Shown one piece after another: positions 1 through 5,104 of a DNA stretch of 5,104 nt. This DNA comes from Hyphomicrobiales bacterium (GTDB lineage Bacteria > Pseudomonadota > Alphaproteobacteria > Rhizobiales > Beijerinckiaceae), in assembly GCA_003567055.1 (NCBI GenBank), contig PXAW01000538.1, positions 1 to 5,104 of the forward strand, in the 5' to 3' direction. The notes beneath the pieces were generated by a model. It worked only from the letters and a program-made list of their open reading frames with translations. It did not search any database and was not told the origin of the DNA. Position 1 is the first letter of the stretch. Each line of letters begins with the position of its first letter. A program made the translations under genes and the position numbers.

Positions 1-1
1 A

Positions 2-961
2 GAATTGCGCATCGGCGACTGGGTCGTGGCGATCGGCAATCCGTTCGGGCTCGGCGGTTCGGTTTCCGCCGGCATCGTCTCGGCGCGGGCGCGCAATATC
101 GATACCGGCCCCTACGACAACTACATCCAGACCGATGCCGCCATCAATCGCGGCAATTCCGGCGGTCCGCTCTTCAACATGAATGGCGAAGTGGTGGGCA
201 TCAACACCGCCATCCTGTCGCCGACGGGCGGTTCCGTGGGGATCGGCTTCTCGATCCCGACCTCGCTGGCCGAACCGCTCATCACGCAATTGCGCGAATT
301 CGGCGAAACCCGGCGCGGCTGGCTCGGCGTGCGCATCCAGAATGTCGACGAGACCACCGCCGAAGCGCTCGGACTCCAGCGCGCGCGCGGCGCCCTCGTC
401 GCCGGGGTCGATCCGGAGGGCCCGGCCAATGCGGCGGGGATCGAGACCGGTGACGTGATCGTGCGTTTCGATGGTCAGGATGTCGCGACCTCGCGCGAAT
501 TGCCGCGTATCGTGGCCTCCACGCCGATCGGCAAGGAGGTCGATGTCGAGGTGATCCGCCGGGGTGAGGAGACCACCATCCAGGTCGAGATCGGGCGTCT
601 GGCCGAAGGCGAGATGGCCGTGCGCGGCGATCGTCCGCCCGCAGACGTGCCCGAAGCGCATGCCGATGCGCTGGGTATGGAAATGATGATGATGAGCGAG
701 GCTCTGCGCGAGCGCTTCTCCATCGCTGACGGTGTCGAGGGCGTGGTGGTCACGGAGGTCGATCCCGATTCGGCTGCCGCCGACCGGCGCATCCAGCCCG
801 GGGACGTCATCCTCGAAGTCGGCCAGGAGCCGGTCGAGGCTCCCGCCGACGTGCTCGACCGGCTCGCCGATATCCGCGCCGAGGGCCGGCGTTCGGCGCT
901 GTTCCTGATCGCCAACGCCCAGGGCGAGGTGCGTTTCGTGGCGCTTTCCCTCGAGGAGTGA
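2..961 (+). CDS. degP: DegP/HtrA-family periplasmic serine endoprotease, C-terminal part (5' end outside window)
   Basis: This is an envelope quality-control protease that degrades or chaperones misfolded periplasmic proteins. Residues are counted from the TTG codon at base 5, which is internal and not the true start; the frame is open to the left edge. The trypsin-like fold is recognised by AIGNPFGL (9-16), [17 protein letters not shown] with the nucleophile Ser52 (bases 158-160), and the GIGFSIP strand (79-85). PDZ1 spans about 104-198, beginning RGWLGV and containing the GDVIVRFDG core. PDZ2 spans about 222-316 with the [10 protein letters not shown] core (265-274). Two PDZ domains fit DegP/DegQ rather than single-PDZ DegS. 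The catalytic His and Asp, and any signal peptide, lie upstream. The linker between the PDZ domains is acidic and Met-rich, with four consecutive Met at 227-230 encoded by an (ATG)4 run. The stop is TGA. The family is certain; DegP versus a DegQ/MucD paralogue cannot be settled from this part. Confidence 0.96.
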   Translation, partial: ELRIGDWVVAIGNPFGLGGSVSAGIVSARARNIDTGPYDNYIQTDAAINRGNSGGPLFNMNGEVVGINTAILSPTGGSVGIGFSIPTSLAEPLITQLREFGETRRGWLGVRIQNVDETTAEALGLQRARGALVAGVDPEGPANAAGIETGDVIVRFDGQDVATSRELPRIVASTPIGKEVDVEVIRRGEETTIQVEIGRLAEGEMAVRGDRPPADVPEAHADALGMEMMMMSEALRERFSIADGVEGVVVTEVDPDSAAADRRIQPGDVILEVGQEPVEAPADVLDRLADIRAEGRRSALFLIANAQGEVRFVALSLEE

Positions 962-965
962 GGAT

Positions 966-982
966 GCGGCTGTGAATGCCGC
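966..982 (+). terminator. small inverted repeat just after the protease stop codon
   Basis: GCGGC (966-970) and GCCGC (978-982) form a 5-bp G+C stem with a 7-base loop, five bases after the protease stop. On the plus strand it is followed by AAAA rather than T residues, so it is not a classical intrinsic terminator. It may add 3'-end protection or be chance in this GC-rich DNA. Confidence 0.25.
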
Positions 983-987
983 AAAAT

Positions 988-1020
988 TCCTGATGCGATC
1001 CCGCGCGGATCGCGTCAGGA
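988..1020 (+). promoter_or_regulatory. 14-bp inverted repeat that includes the Shine-Dalgarno of the endonuclease gene
   Basis: The left arm TCCTGATGCGATCC (988-1001) and right arm GGATCGCGTCAGGA (1007-1020) pair over 14 bp with a 5-base loop; the only non-Watson-Crick position becomes a U-G wobble in plus-strand RNA. The last four bases of the right arm, AGGA (1017-1020), lie 7 bases before the ATG at 1028 and are the best Shine-Dalgarno there. Folding would therefore hide the ribosome-binding site. No T tract follows on the plus strand. On the minus strand the stem is followed by A then TTTT, so it could alternatively stop antisense transcription or serve as a T-poor terminator for the protease transcript. 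The structure is seen directly; the role is inference. Confidence 0.55.
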
Positions 1021-1027
1021 TCGGCGC

Positions 1028-2182
1028 ATGAAACTGCGCCTCGCCACCTTCAACGTGGAAAATCTCGTCTCGCGCAATGTCTACGGCCCGCGCCGGCGGC
1101 CCCAGACGGCCCCGGCGCTCGCCCTCTTCGATTTCGCCGATCCGGCCATGCGCGAGCAGGCGCAGGCCTCGATGGCGATGACGCTCGAAGATGACGACCG
1201 CCAGGCGACGGCGCTGGCCATCGCCGAGACGCAGGCAGATATCATGGCGCTTCAGGAGGTCGAGAATATCGGCGTGCTCGCGCCCTTCCTGAAGCATTAC
1301 GTGCATGCGGTCAGCGATATCCGCTACGGCCATCTGCGGCTTCTGTCGGGCAACGACCCGCGCGGCATCGACTGCGCCTTCGCCGCCCGCAAGGGCCTCG
1401 TCGCGGATGAGGATGCGATCCTTGCGAAATCCCATGCGCAGGCGAGTTTCGCTTCGCTCGGCGTCTTTGATCCGGCGCTGGAGCGCTTCGGTATCGGCCC
1501 GGATGACCGGGTGTTCAACCGGGATTGCCTGGAGATCGCCATCGATCTGGGCGACCGGGACCTGACCCTGTTCATCTGTCATCTCAAATCCATGGGCTAT
1601 GCCGCCGACGGGCGCGACCAGACGCGGATCCTGCGACGGGCCGAAGCGCGCGCGATCCGGGCCATCGTGGAAGCGCGTTTCGGTGAGGGCTGGCGCGAGG
1701 CGAACTGGGCCGTGCTGGGTGATCTCAACGATCACCGCTTCGCCATTGGCCCGGGCGGCGAGATCGTGCCGACTTTGCCCTCGGGGATCGATCCGCTGTT
1801 CGAGGATTTCGCCGTCGATGTCACCGCCGGCCTGCCGGAAATCGAACGCTGGACGCTGTATCACCGCGATCGCGAGGGGCCGGAGGGCGTGCCGGTCGAG
1901 CATCATGTCCAGCTCGACCATATCCTGATCTCGCCGGCGCTCGCGGCTGCCAATCCCGATCCGCAGCCGCAGATCGTGCGCCGGGGGCTCGGCTATGCCA
2001 CGCCCCTCGACCCGACCCATCCCGACCGCTCGATCGCCTGGCTCTCGACCCGCGCCGACCGCTATCCGCGCATCGGCTGGCTGCGCCCGCAGGCGAGCGA
2101 CCATTGCCCGGTCGCCGTCAGTCTCACCATTCCGAAAACACGCCGATGCGATCAGGCCGAATCAGTCCCCGATCCCGGGTGA
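1028..2182 (+). CDS. endonuclease/exonuclease/phosphatase-fold (EEP) family protein
   Basis: A probable metal-dependent phosphodiesterase of the DNase I/ExoIII-like superfamily, 384 aa. The family's active-site signatures appear in order: ATFNVENL at the N-terminus (Asn9), LQEVEN with the metal-binding Glu77, CHLKS with His185, the GDLND motif (Asp232, Asn234), LDHILIS (Asp297, His298) and the terminal SDHCPV with Asp358 and His359. All key residues of the fold are therefore present and the enzyme is probably active. No signal peptide or membrane segment is visible, so a cytoplasmic location is likely. The ATG start fits because the first beta strand begins immediately and AGGA lies 7 bases upstream, inside a hairpin. 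The last 14 or so residues (from TRRCDQ) extend past the fold and look unstructured. It lies 66 bases after the protease gene. The substrate (DNA, RNA or a small phosphoester) cannot be read from the sequence; it is not a close match to XthA as I know it. Confidence 0.9.
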   Translation: MKLRLATFNVENLVSRNVYGPRRRPQTAPALALFDFADPAMREQAQASMAMTLEDDDRQATALAIAETQADIMALQEVENIGVLAPFLKHYVHAVSDIRYGHLRLLSGNDPRGIDCAFAARKGLVADEDAILAKSHAQASFASLGVFDPALERFGIGPDDRVFNRDCLEIAIDLGDRDLTLFICHLKSMGYAADGRDQTRILRRAEARAIRAIVEARFGEGWREANWAVLGDLNDHRFAIGPGGEIVPTLPSGIDPLFEDFAVDVTAGLPEIERWTLYHRDREGPEGVPVEHHVQLDHILISPALAAANPDPQPQIVRRGLGYATPLDPTHPDRSIAWLSTRADRYPRIGWLRPQASDHCPVAVSLTIPKTRRCDQAESVPDPG

Positions 2183-2225
2183 GAGAGCCCGCGCTCGTGC
2201 CGGATTCCCGCCCGTTCACTTTTCC

Positions 2226-2232
2226 AAGGAGA
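2226..2232 (+). promoter_or_regulatory. strong Shine-Dalgarno for the phzF-like gene
   Basis: AAGGAGA lies 7 bases before the ATG at 2240 and closely complements the 16S 3' end. It fixes the start of the PhzF-like gene. The rest of the 57-base gap (2183-2239) holds only the CCCGGG palindrome at its left edge, and I see no clear promoter hexamers. Confidence 0.8.
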
Positions 2233-2239
2233 GCCTTTC

Positions 2240-3157
2240 ATGCCCCGCCGCTACAGCATTCTCGACGTCTTCACCGACACGCCGCTCGCCGGCAACCCGC
2301 TCGCCGTAGTGCACGAGGCCGACGATCTCGACGCGGCGCGGATGCAGGCGATCGCGCGGGAATTCAACCTCTCCGAAACGGTGTTTCTGCTGCCCCCCGA
2401 ATCACCGCGCCACAAGGCGCGTCTGCGCATCTTCACGCCGGGCCGCGAATTGCCCTTCGCCGGCCATCCGACGGTGGGCGCCGCCGTGCTGCTCGGGCTG
2501 ATCGATGACGGCGGCGCTTCGGCAGCCGAGGTGCCCGCCCATGCCTTCGGGCTGGAGGAGCGTGTCGGCATCGTCTCCTGCGTGATGGAGAAGCGGGGCG
2601 AGAATCACGGCCATGCGCGGTTCAGGCTGCCCCGCCTGCCGGAATATCTGGGGGAGGGACCGGCGCCGGAAGCAGCGGCTGCGGCTCTGGGGCTCGATCC
2701 CGCCGATATCGGCTTCGACCGCCACCTGCCGAGCCGGCATTCCGCCGGCGTGCCCTTCGATCTGGTGCCGCTCGCCTCGCGGGATGCGGTGGAGCGCGCG
2801 CGTCCGGGGCCCGATTTCGACAAGGTGTTCGGCCGCGATGGCGATGCCGGGGAGGTTTATGTCTACAGTGCCGGCACGCTCGATCCGGCGCATTCCTTCC
2901 ACACCCGCATGTTCGCGCCGGGCATGGGGATCGCCGAAGATCCCGCCACCGGCTCCGCCGCTGCCGCCTTCGCCGGAGCGCTGATGGAATACGAGCCGCT
3001 CGGCGAGGGCACGCATGACGTCGTCATCGAGCAGGGCTATGCGATGGGCCGGCCGAGCCTGATCCGTCTGCAGCTCACCATCGAGAGCGGGGCGCTGGTC
3101 GCGGCGGAAATCGGCGGCGACGCGGTGCTCGTGGCGCGCGGTGAATTGCTGCTGTGA
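2240..3157 (+). CDS. PhzF-family isomerase/epimerase-like protein
   Basis: A member of the PhzF phenazine-biosynthesis-like family, which shares the diaminopimelate epimerase fold of two pseudo-symmetric halves. At 305 aa it has the family's usual length. Diagnostic motifs are the N-terminal DVFTDTPLAGNPLAVV (9-24), NLSETVFL with Glu46 at the place of the catalytic Glu of PhzF, FTPGRELPFAGHPTVG (65-80), and in the second half MGIAEDPATGSAAAAFAGAL (229-248), followed by EQGYAMGRPSLI (264-275). The mirrored glycine-rich GHPT and DPATGSA loops bind the substrate carboxylate in this family. The start is ATG after a strong Shine-Dalgarno. The stop overlaps the start of the next gene by four bases. 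No other phenazine gene is nearby, so phenazine synthesis is unlikely; most genomic PhzF-like proteins have unknown substrates. The family call is firm, the reaction is not known. Confidence 0.95.
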   Translation: MPRRYSILDVFTDTPLAGNPLAVVHEADDLDAARMQAIAREFNLSETVFLLPPESPRHKARLRIFTPGRELPFAGHPTVGAAVLLGLIDDGGASAAEVPAHAFGLEERVGIVSCVMEKRGENHGHARFRLPRLPEYLGEGPAPEAAAAALGLDPADIGFDRHLPSRHSAGVPFDLVPLASRDAVERARPGPDFDKVFGRDGDAGEVYVYSAGTLDPAHSFHTRMFAPGMGIAEDPATGSAAAAFAGALMEYEPLGEGTHDVVIEQGYAMGRPSLIRLQLTIESGALVAAEIGGDAVLVARGELLL

Positions 3158-3897
3158 ACGGCTTTCGCGACGATTCCGGTTATACGATCTCGCGCATCGC
3201 CGCCGTGCGTGCGCGCCTCGTTCCCGCGCGCTGGCCCTGGGCACAGCGGCATGAGCGGATGATCGCGCAGGAATGGCGCGCCGCGCGGGCGCGAAATCCG
3301 CATCTGTTCGACGGCGAAGTGCTGCTTGCCCATCGCGTATCTGCCACACAGGAGGCGGATGCGTCTCTCGCGCTCGATTTCATGCCCGTGCGCTACAGCG
3401 CCTTTCGTGCCTTCAAGGCAGCCGGCTTTCCCGACGGGTTTGCTGTCAACGTCTTTCCCGCCATCGCGCCGCGTGACCGGGCCGGGCGCTACCTCGTCGG
3501 GCGGATGGGTGCGCATACGGATAATGCCGGCGCGCTCTATTTCGCCACCGGCACCCCCGATCCCGGTGATGTCGCAGATGACGGGAGTGTCGATCTCACC
3601 GCCGCTGCCCTGCGCGAACTCGCCGAGGAGACCGGGCTCGCGCCTGATCGCAGCGCGCTCGATCCGCATTGGCACATGCTGCGCCGTGGCGGCCACCTGG
3701 CGCTGATTCGCGCCGGAAGGTTCGACCTGCCGGCGGCGGATCTCGCGCGGCGCGGCGAAGAGGCGCGCAAGAACATGGCGGTGCCGGAGCTCGCGGGCAT
3801 CGAAGTGATCGGCGAAGGCGATGAGCTGACGGACGCCGCCCTGCCGGATTTCATGCGCGCCTATCTCGCCCGCGCCTTCGCCGGGACGCTGCCGTGA
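3154..3897 (+). CDS. Nudix hydrolase with a modified Nudix box
   Basis: A 247-aa protein of the Nudix superfamily, which cleaves nucleoside diphosphates linked to another moiety using divalent metal. The C-terminal half of the box is intact: ALRELAEETGL (152-162), with metal-ligand residues Glu155, Glu158 and Glu159. The first half is unusual: a GTPDPGDV segment (133-140) and a short insert replace the canonical G-x5-E with its fixed spacing. An N-terminal extension of about 90 residues contains P-x-x-WPWAQRHERMI and NPHLFDGEVLL, a pattern I recall from alphaproteobacterial Nudix proteins of similar length. The GTG start at 3154 overlaps the phzF-like stop as GTGA, with a weak GGTGA 9 bases upstream, which suggests translational coupling. 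The next in-frame Met (residue 36) would cut into the conserved N-terminal segment. There is no signal peptide or membrane segment. The substrate is unknown; CoA or nucleotide-sugar diphosphates are only possibilities. Confidence 0.85.
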   Translation: MNGFRDDSGYTISRIAAVRARLVPARWPWAQRHERMIAQEWRAARARNPHLFDGEVLLAHRVSATQEADASLALDFMPVRYSAFRAFKAAGFPDGFAVNVFPAIAPRDRAGRYLVGRMGAHTDNAGALYFATGTPDPGDVADDGSVDLTAAALRELAEETGLAPDRSALDPHWHMLRRGGHLALIRAGRFDLPAADLARRGEEARKNMAVPELAGIEVIGEGDELTDAALPDFMRAYLARAFAGTLP

Positions 3898-3907
3898 CGC
3901 CCGGCGG

Positions 3908-3924
3908 GAGCGCGGCTGCCGCTC
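3908..3924. terminator. possible bidirectional hairpin between convergent genes
   Basis: GAGCG (3908-3912) and CGCTC (3920-3924) form a 5-bp stem with a 7-base loop; an alternative nested palindrome GCGGC-T-GCCGC occupies 3912-3922. It sits in the 31-base gap between the Nudix stop (3897) and the lipoprotein stop (3929), where a shared terminator would be expected. Neither strand has a T tract after it. A 9-base direct repeat CCCGGCGGG flanks it at 3900-3908 and 3932-3940. The placement is suggestive, the structure weak. Confidence 0.3.
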
Positions 3925-3928
3925 GGCT

Positions 3929-4303
3929 CTACCCGGCGGGATAGCCGTGGCGGATGCGGGTCGCGCGCAGGGCGGAAAGCGCCTGATCCTGCGAGCCGGC
4001 GCGACAGGCGCTCGCCGCCACTTCGAGATCAGACATGGCTTCGTCATGGACCCGTTGCGCCACCATGCCATTGGCGAGATCACGCGAGAGCAGGCCGGCG
4101 AAATCGTCGATGGCGCGTCCGCAGGTCGTATCGGGCGTCTGCGGCGCAGCGATTGCCGCAATTTCGGCCTCGCCGCCCGTCATGCCCGCAGCGACGGATT
4201 CCGGCTGGCCGGGCGTGTTGCAGCCGGCCAGCAAAAGGGCCGTGAGCCCCAGAATACAAATCAAGCCGCGCTTGCTGCCGCCGCTTTCGGCGTGGTGAAT
4301 CAT
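3929..4303 (-). CDS. small lipoprotein of unknown function
   Basis: A 124-aa predicted lipoprotein. The N-terminus has a basic stretch (SKRG, 10-13), a hydrophobic core (14-26) and the lipobox LLAGC with Cys28 as the lipidated residue, so signal peptidase II processing and outer- or inner-membrane anchoring are expected. The residue after Cys is Asn, not the Asp that is the classical inner-membrane retention signal in enterics. A low-complexity linker (29-59) precedes a compact, probably helical domain (60-124) with Cys61 and Cys100, which could form a disulfide. The end HGYPAG resembles, from memory and unchecked, small uncharacterised Rhizobiales proteins ending in HGYP. The ATG is fixed by a GGAGGA Shine-Dalgarno six bases upstream. 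It converges with the Nudix gene and follows the PAS gene in the same direction. Function is not known. Confidence 0.85.
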   Translation of the reverse strand: MIHHAESGGSKRGLICILGLTALLLAGCNTPGQPESVAAGMTGGEAEIAAIAAPQTPDTTCGRAIDDFAGLLSRDLANGMVAQRVHDEAMSDLEVAASACRAGSQDQALSALRATRIRHGYPAG

Positions 4304-4309
4304 CGTCTG

Positions 4310-4315
4310 TCCTCC
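4310..4315 (-). promoter_or_regulatory. strong Shine-Dalgarno for the lipoprotein gene
   Basis: On the minus strand GGAGGA lies six bases before the ATG at 4303, close to the ideal sequence and spacing, and supports that start over any downstream Met. Confidence 0.8.
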
Positions 4316-4326
4316 CGATCGAAGGT

Positions 4327-4358
4327 CACAGCCGAAACCATCGCGGCGTGGCAGTCAA
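4327..4358 (-). promoter_or_regulatory. possible promoter for the lipoprotein gene (-35 only)
   Basis: On the minus strand TTGACT (4358-4353) matches five of six bases of the sigma70-type -35 consensus and lies about 50 bases before the lipoprotein start. At 16-18 bases spacing the -10 position holds only GC-rich text such as TTCGGC or TCGGCT, a poor match. Alphaproteobacterial -10 elements are often weak, so this is a candidate only. Confidence 0.25.
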
Positions 4359-4365
4359 GCGCGCG

Positions 4366-4384
4366 CGGCGCGATTGCCGCGCCG
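4366..4384 (-). terminator. GC-rich hairpin after the PAS gene stop
   Basis: CGGCGCG (4366-4372) and CGCGCCG (4378-4384) form a perfect 7-bp stem with a 5-base loop, starting two bases after the PAS gene stop codon on the minus strand. No T run follows in that direction. It could slow or terminate transcription from the PAS gene, or stabilise the 3' end, ahead of the separately initiated lipoprotein gene. Confidence 0.4.
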
Positions 4385-4386
4385 GC

Positions 4387-5104
4387 TTACCCGATCACGA
4401 AGCTCTCATCCGAGGGCTTCTGTTCGGCGAAATGGAAGACGAGGTAATCGTCGATCAGCTCGCCCGAGGCGATATAGCGGCTGCCGGAGGTGCTGACGCT
4501 GATCTCCGCCGACACCATGCCGTTTTGCACGCTGCGCGCGAAATGGCGCCAGAGCGCATCATCGGAGAAAACCGGCCCGGCCCGCAGCATCAGGTCGTCC
4601 TCGGTGTGGTCCTGAACCCCGGTAATCGGGCTGGCCGCCGCATTCTGGTTGATGATCCAGGCATCGTCGATCTGACGCTTGGCATTGTAGATCGGCCAGG
4701 CGACGATGATGCCGTAACGCGAATGCGTGAACAGCGTCCTGAACAGCGAGGCCTTGTCCTCGATCATGTGGCAGAAGACCAGCAGCAGCACGCGATCATC
4801 GCCCTCCTTCATGCGCAAGGGCAGGCACAGCCGGCCCCAGAGCACGACATCCTGGGCGAAATCGGCGAAAGACTGGAAATAGACGAGATCGAACTCGCCC
4901 GTCGCCCGATCATAGAGCTCGATCAGCTGGCTGCGCACACGGGTGCGCAGATTCCGCAGCGAGAGGCCCTGCATGGAGAAGCCGATACGCTCGCACAGGT
5001 AGCGCCCGTGATGCAGATAGGTGTAATCATCGTCGAGTTTGATGAACAGCATCGACGAATCCATCATCTGCTGATCGGCGGTGTTCCAGAAATCGCTCAA
5101 GAGC
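4387..5104 (-). CDS. tandem PAS-domain sensory protein, 5' end at or beyond window edge
   Basis: About 237 residues are visible, numbered from the TTG codon at 5100, which is the first possible start but has only four bases before it, so no ribosome site can be judged and the frame stays open to the edge. Residues about 15-125 resemble the alphaproteobacterial PAS_5 type: an early LFIKLDDDYTYLHHGRYLCERIG strand-helix region (18-40) and a late LCLPLRMKEGDDRVLLLV (91-108), matching the LPL-then-strand pattern of that family. Residues about 125-226 look like a second PAS fold: GIIVAWPIYNAKRQIDDAWIINQNAA with the typical D-x-W-I-x-N-x-N-A-A, then ITG (159-161) and a final IDDYLVFHF strand. The protein ends about ten residues later with no kinase, GGDEF, EAL or DNA-binding domain. 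Two PAS domains without output suggest a sensing or partner protein, unless an output domain lies N-terminal. No ligand-binding residue can be assigned. The PAS call is from pattern and moderately sure. Confidence 0.65.
   Translation of the reverse strand, partial: LLSDFWNTADQQMMDSSMLFIKLDDDYTYLHHGRYLCERIGFSMQGLSLRNLRTRVRSQLIELYDRATGEFDLVYFQSFADFAQDVVLWGRLCLPLRMKEGDDRVLLLVFCHMIEDKASLFRTLFTHSRYGIIVAWPIYNAKRQIDDAWIINQNAAASPITGVQDHTEDDLMLRAGPVFSDDALWRHFARSVQNGMVSAEISVSTSGSRYIASGELIDDYLVFHFAEQKPSDESFVIG

Noticed and set aside
2183..2239. Possible promoter or terminator between the endonuclease and the phzF-like gene
   Set aside because: Apart from the CCCGGG palindrome at its left edge and the Shine-Dalgarno, no stem longer than about five pairs, no T run and no paired -35/-10 hexamers are visible.
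2240..3157. Phenazine biosynthesis locus suggested by the PhzF homologue
   Set aside because: No phzA/B/C/D/E/G-like genes are present; PhzF-like proteins are widespread outside phenazine producers.
2402..3349. Minus-strand open frame of 315 codons opposite the phzF-like gene
   Set aside because: It is a compositional shadow of the PhzF frame: no domain, no ribosome-binding site, and irregular Arg- and His-rich translation.
1028..3897. A defence system built on the nuclease and Nudix hydrolase
   Set aside because: Neither protein has the domain fusions, toxin partners or mobile context typical of known defence islands; base composition and coding style match the neighbouring housekeeping protease.
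3037..4161. Long minus-strand open frame of 374 codons across the phzF end, the Nudix gene and part of the lipoprotein gene
   Set aside because: It is antisense to genes with clear family motifs, its product is rich in Arg/Ala/Gly with no recognisable domain, and long open antisense frames are expected in GC-rich DNA.
3947..4447. Plus-strand open frame of 166 codons opposite the lipoprotein gene and PAS gene end
   Set aside because: The opposite strand carries a lipoprotein with a proper lipobox and a strong Shine-Dalgarno; this frame has neither motif nor start signal.

Overview
The window is GC-rich, roughly two thirds G+C by eye, with dense coding, short gaps and strong G/C preference at third codon positions. 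Together with a PAS_5-like sensory protein, a Nudix subtype and a small lipoprotein of types I associate with Hyphomicrobiales (Rhizobiales), this suggests an alphaproteobacterial chromosome. The genus cannot be fixed from the sequence. I see no rRNA, tRNA, insertion sequence, phage gene, CRISPR array or origin.

Plus strand, left to right. (1) The window opens inside a DegP/HtrA periplasmic serine protease: the catalytic-serine strand and both PDZ domains are present, while the signal peptide and the His and Asp of the triad lie upstream. (2) A 66-base gap carries two inverted repeats. The second is a near-perfect 14-bp stem whose 3' arm contains the Shine-Dalgarno of the next gene. (3) An intact endonuclease/exonuclease/phosphatase-fold protein follows. 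(4) After a 57-base gap with a strong Shine-Dalgarno comes a PhzF-family isomerase/epimerase-like enzyme. (5) It overlaps by four bases (GTGA) a Nudix hydrolase with an altered first half of its Nudix box. All four genes are co-directional and close enough to share transcripts, but only the PhzF-Nudix pair shows the overlap expected of translational coupling.

Minus strand, right to left. (6) The window ends inside a protein with two PAS-like domains; its 5' end is beyond the edge. (7) Downstream of it, after an 83-base gap with a hairpin, a possible -35 element and a strong Shine-Dalgarno, lies a small lipoprotein. This pair converges on the plus-strand block, and a short hairpin lies in the 31-base gap between the two stop codons.

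The genes look like ordinary chromosomal housekeeping and accessory functions: envelope protein quality control, phosphodiester hydrolysis, small-molecule isomerisation, nucleotide or CoA-type diphosphate hydrolysis, sensing, and an envelope lipoprotein. I found no convincing undescribed multi-gene system. The most checkable oddities are the RBS-sequestering hairpin before the endonuclease, the unusual Nudix box, and the PAS protein that ends without an output domain.
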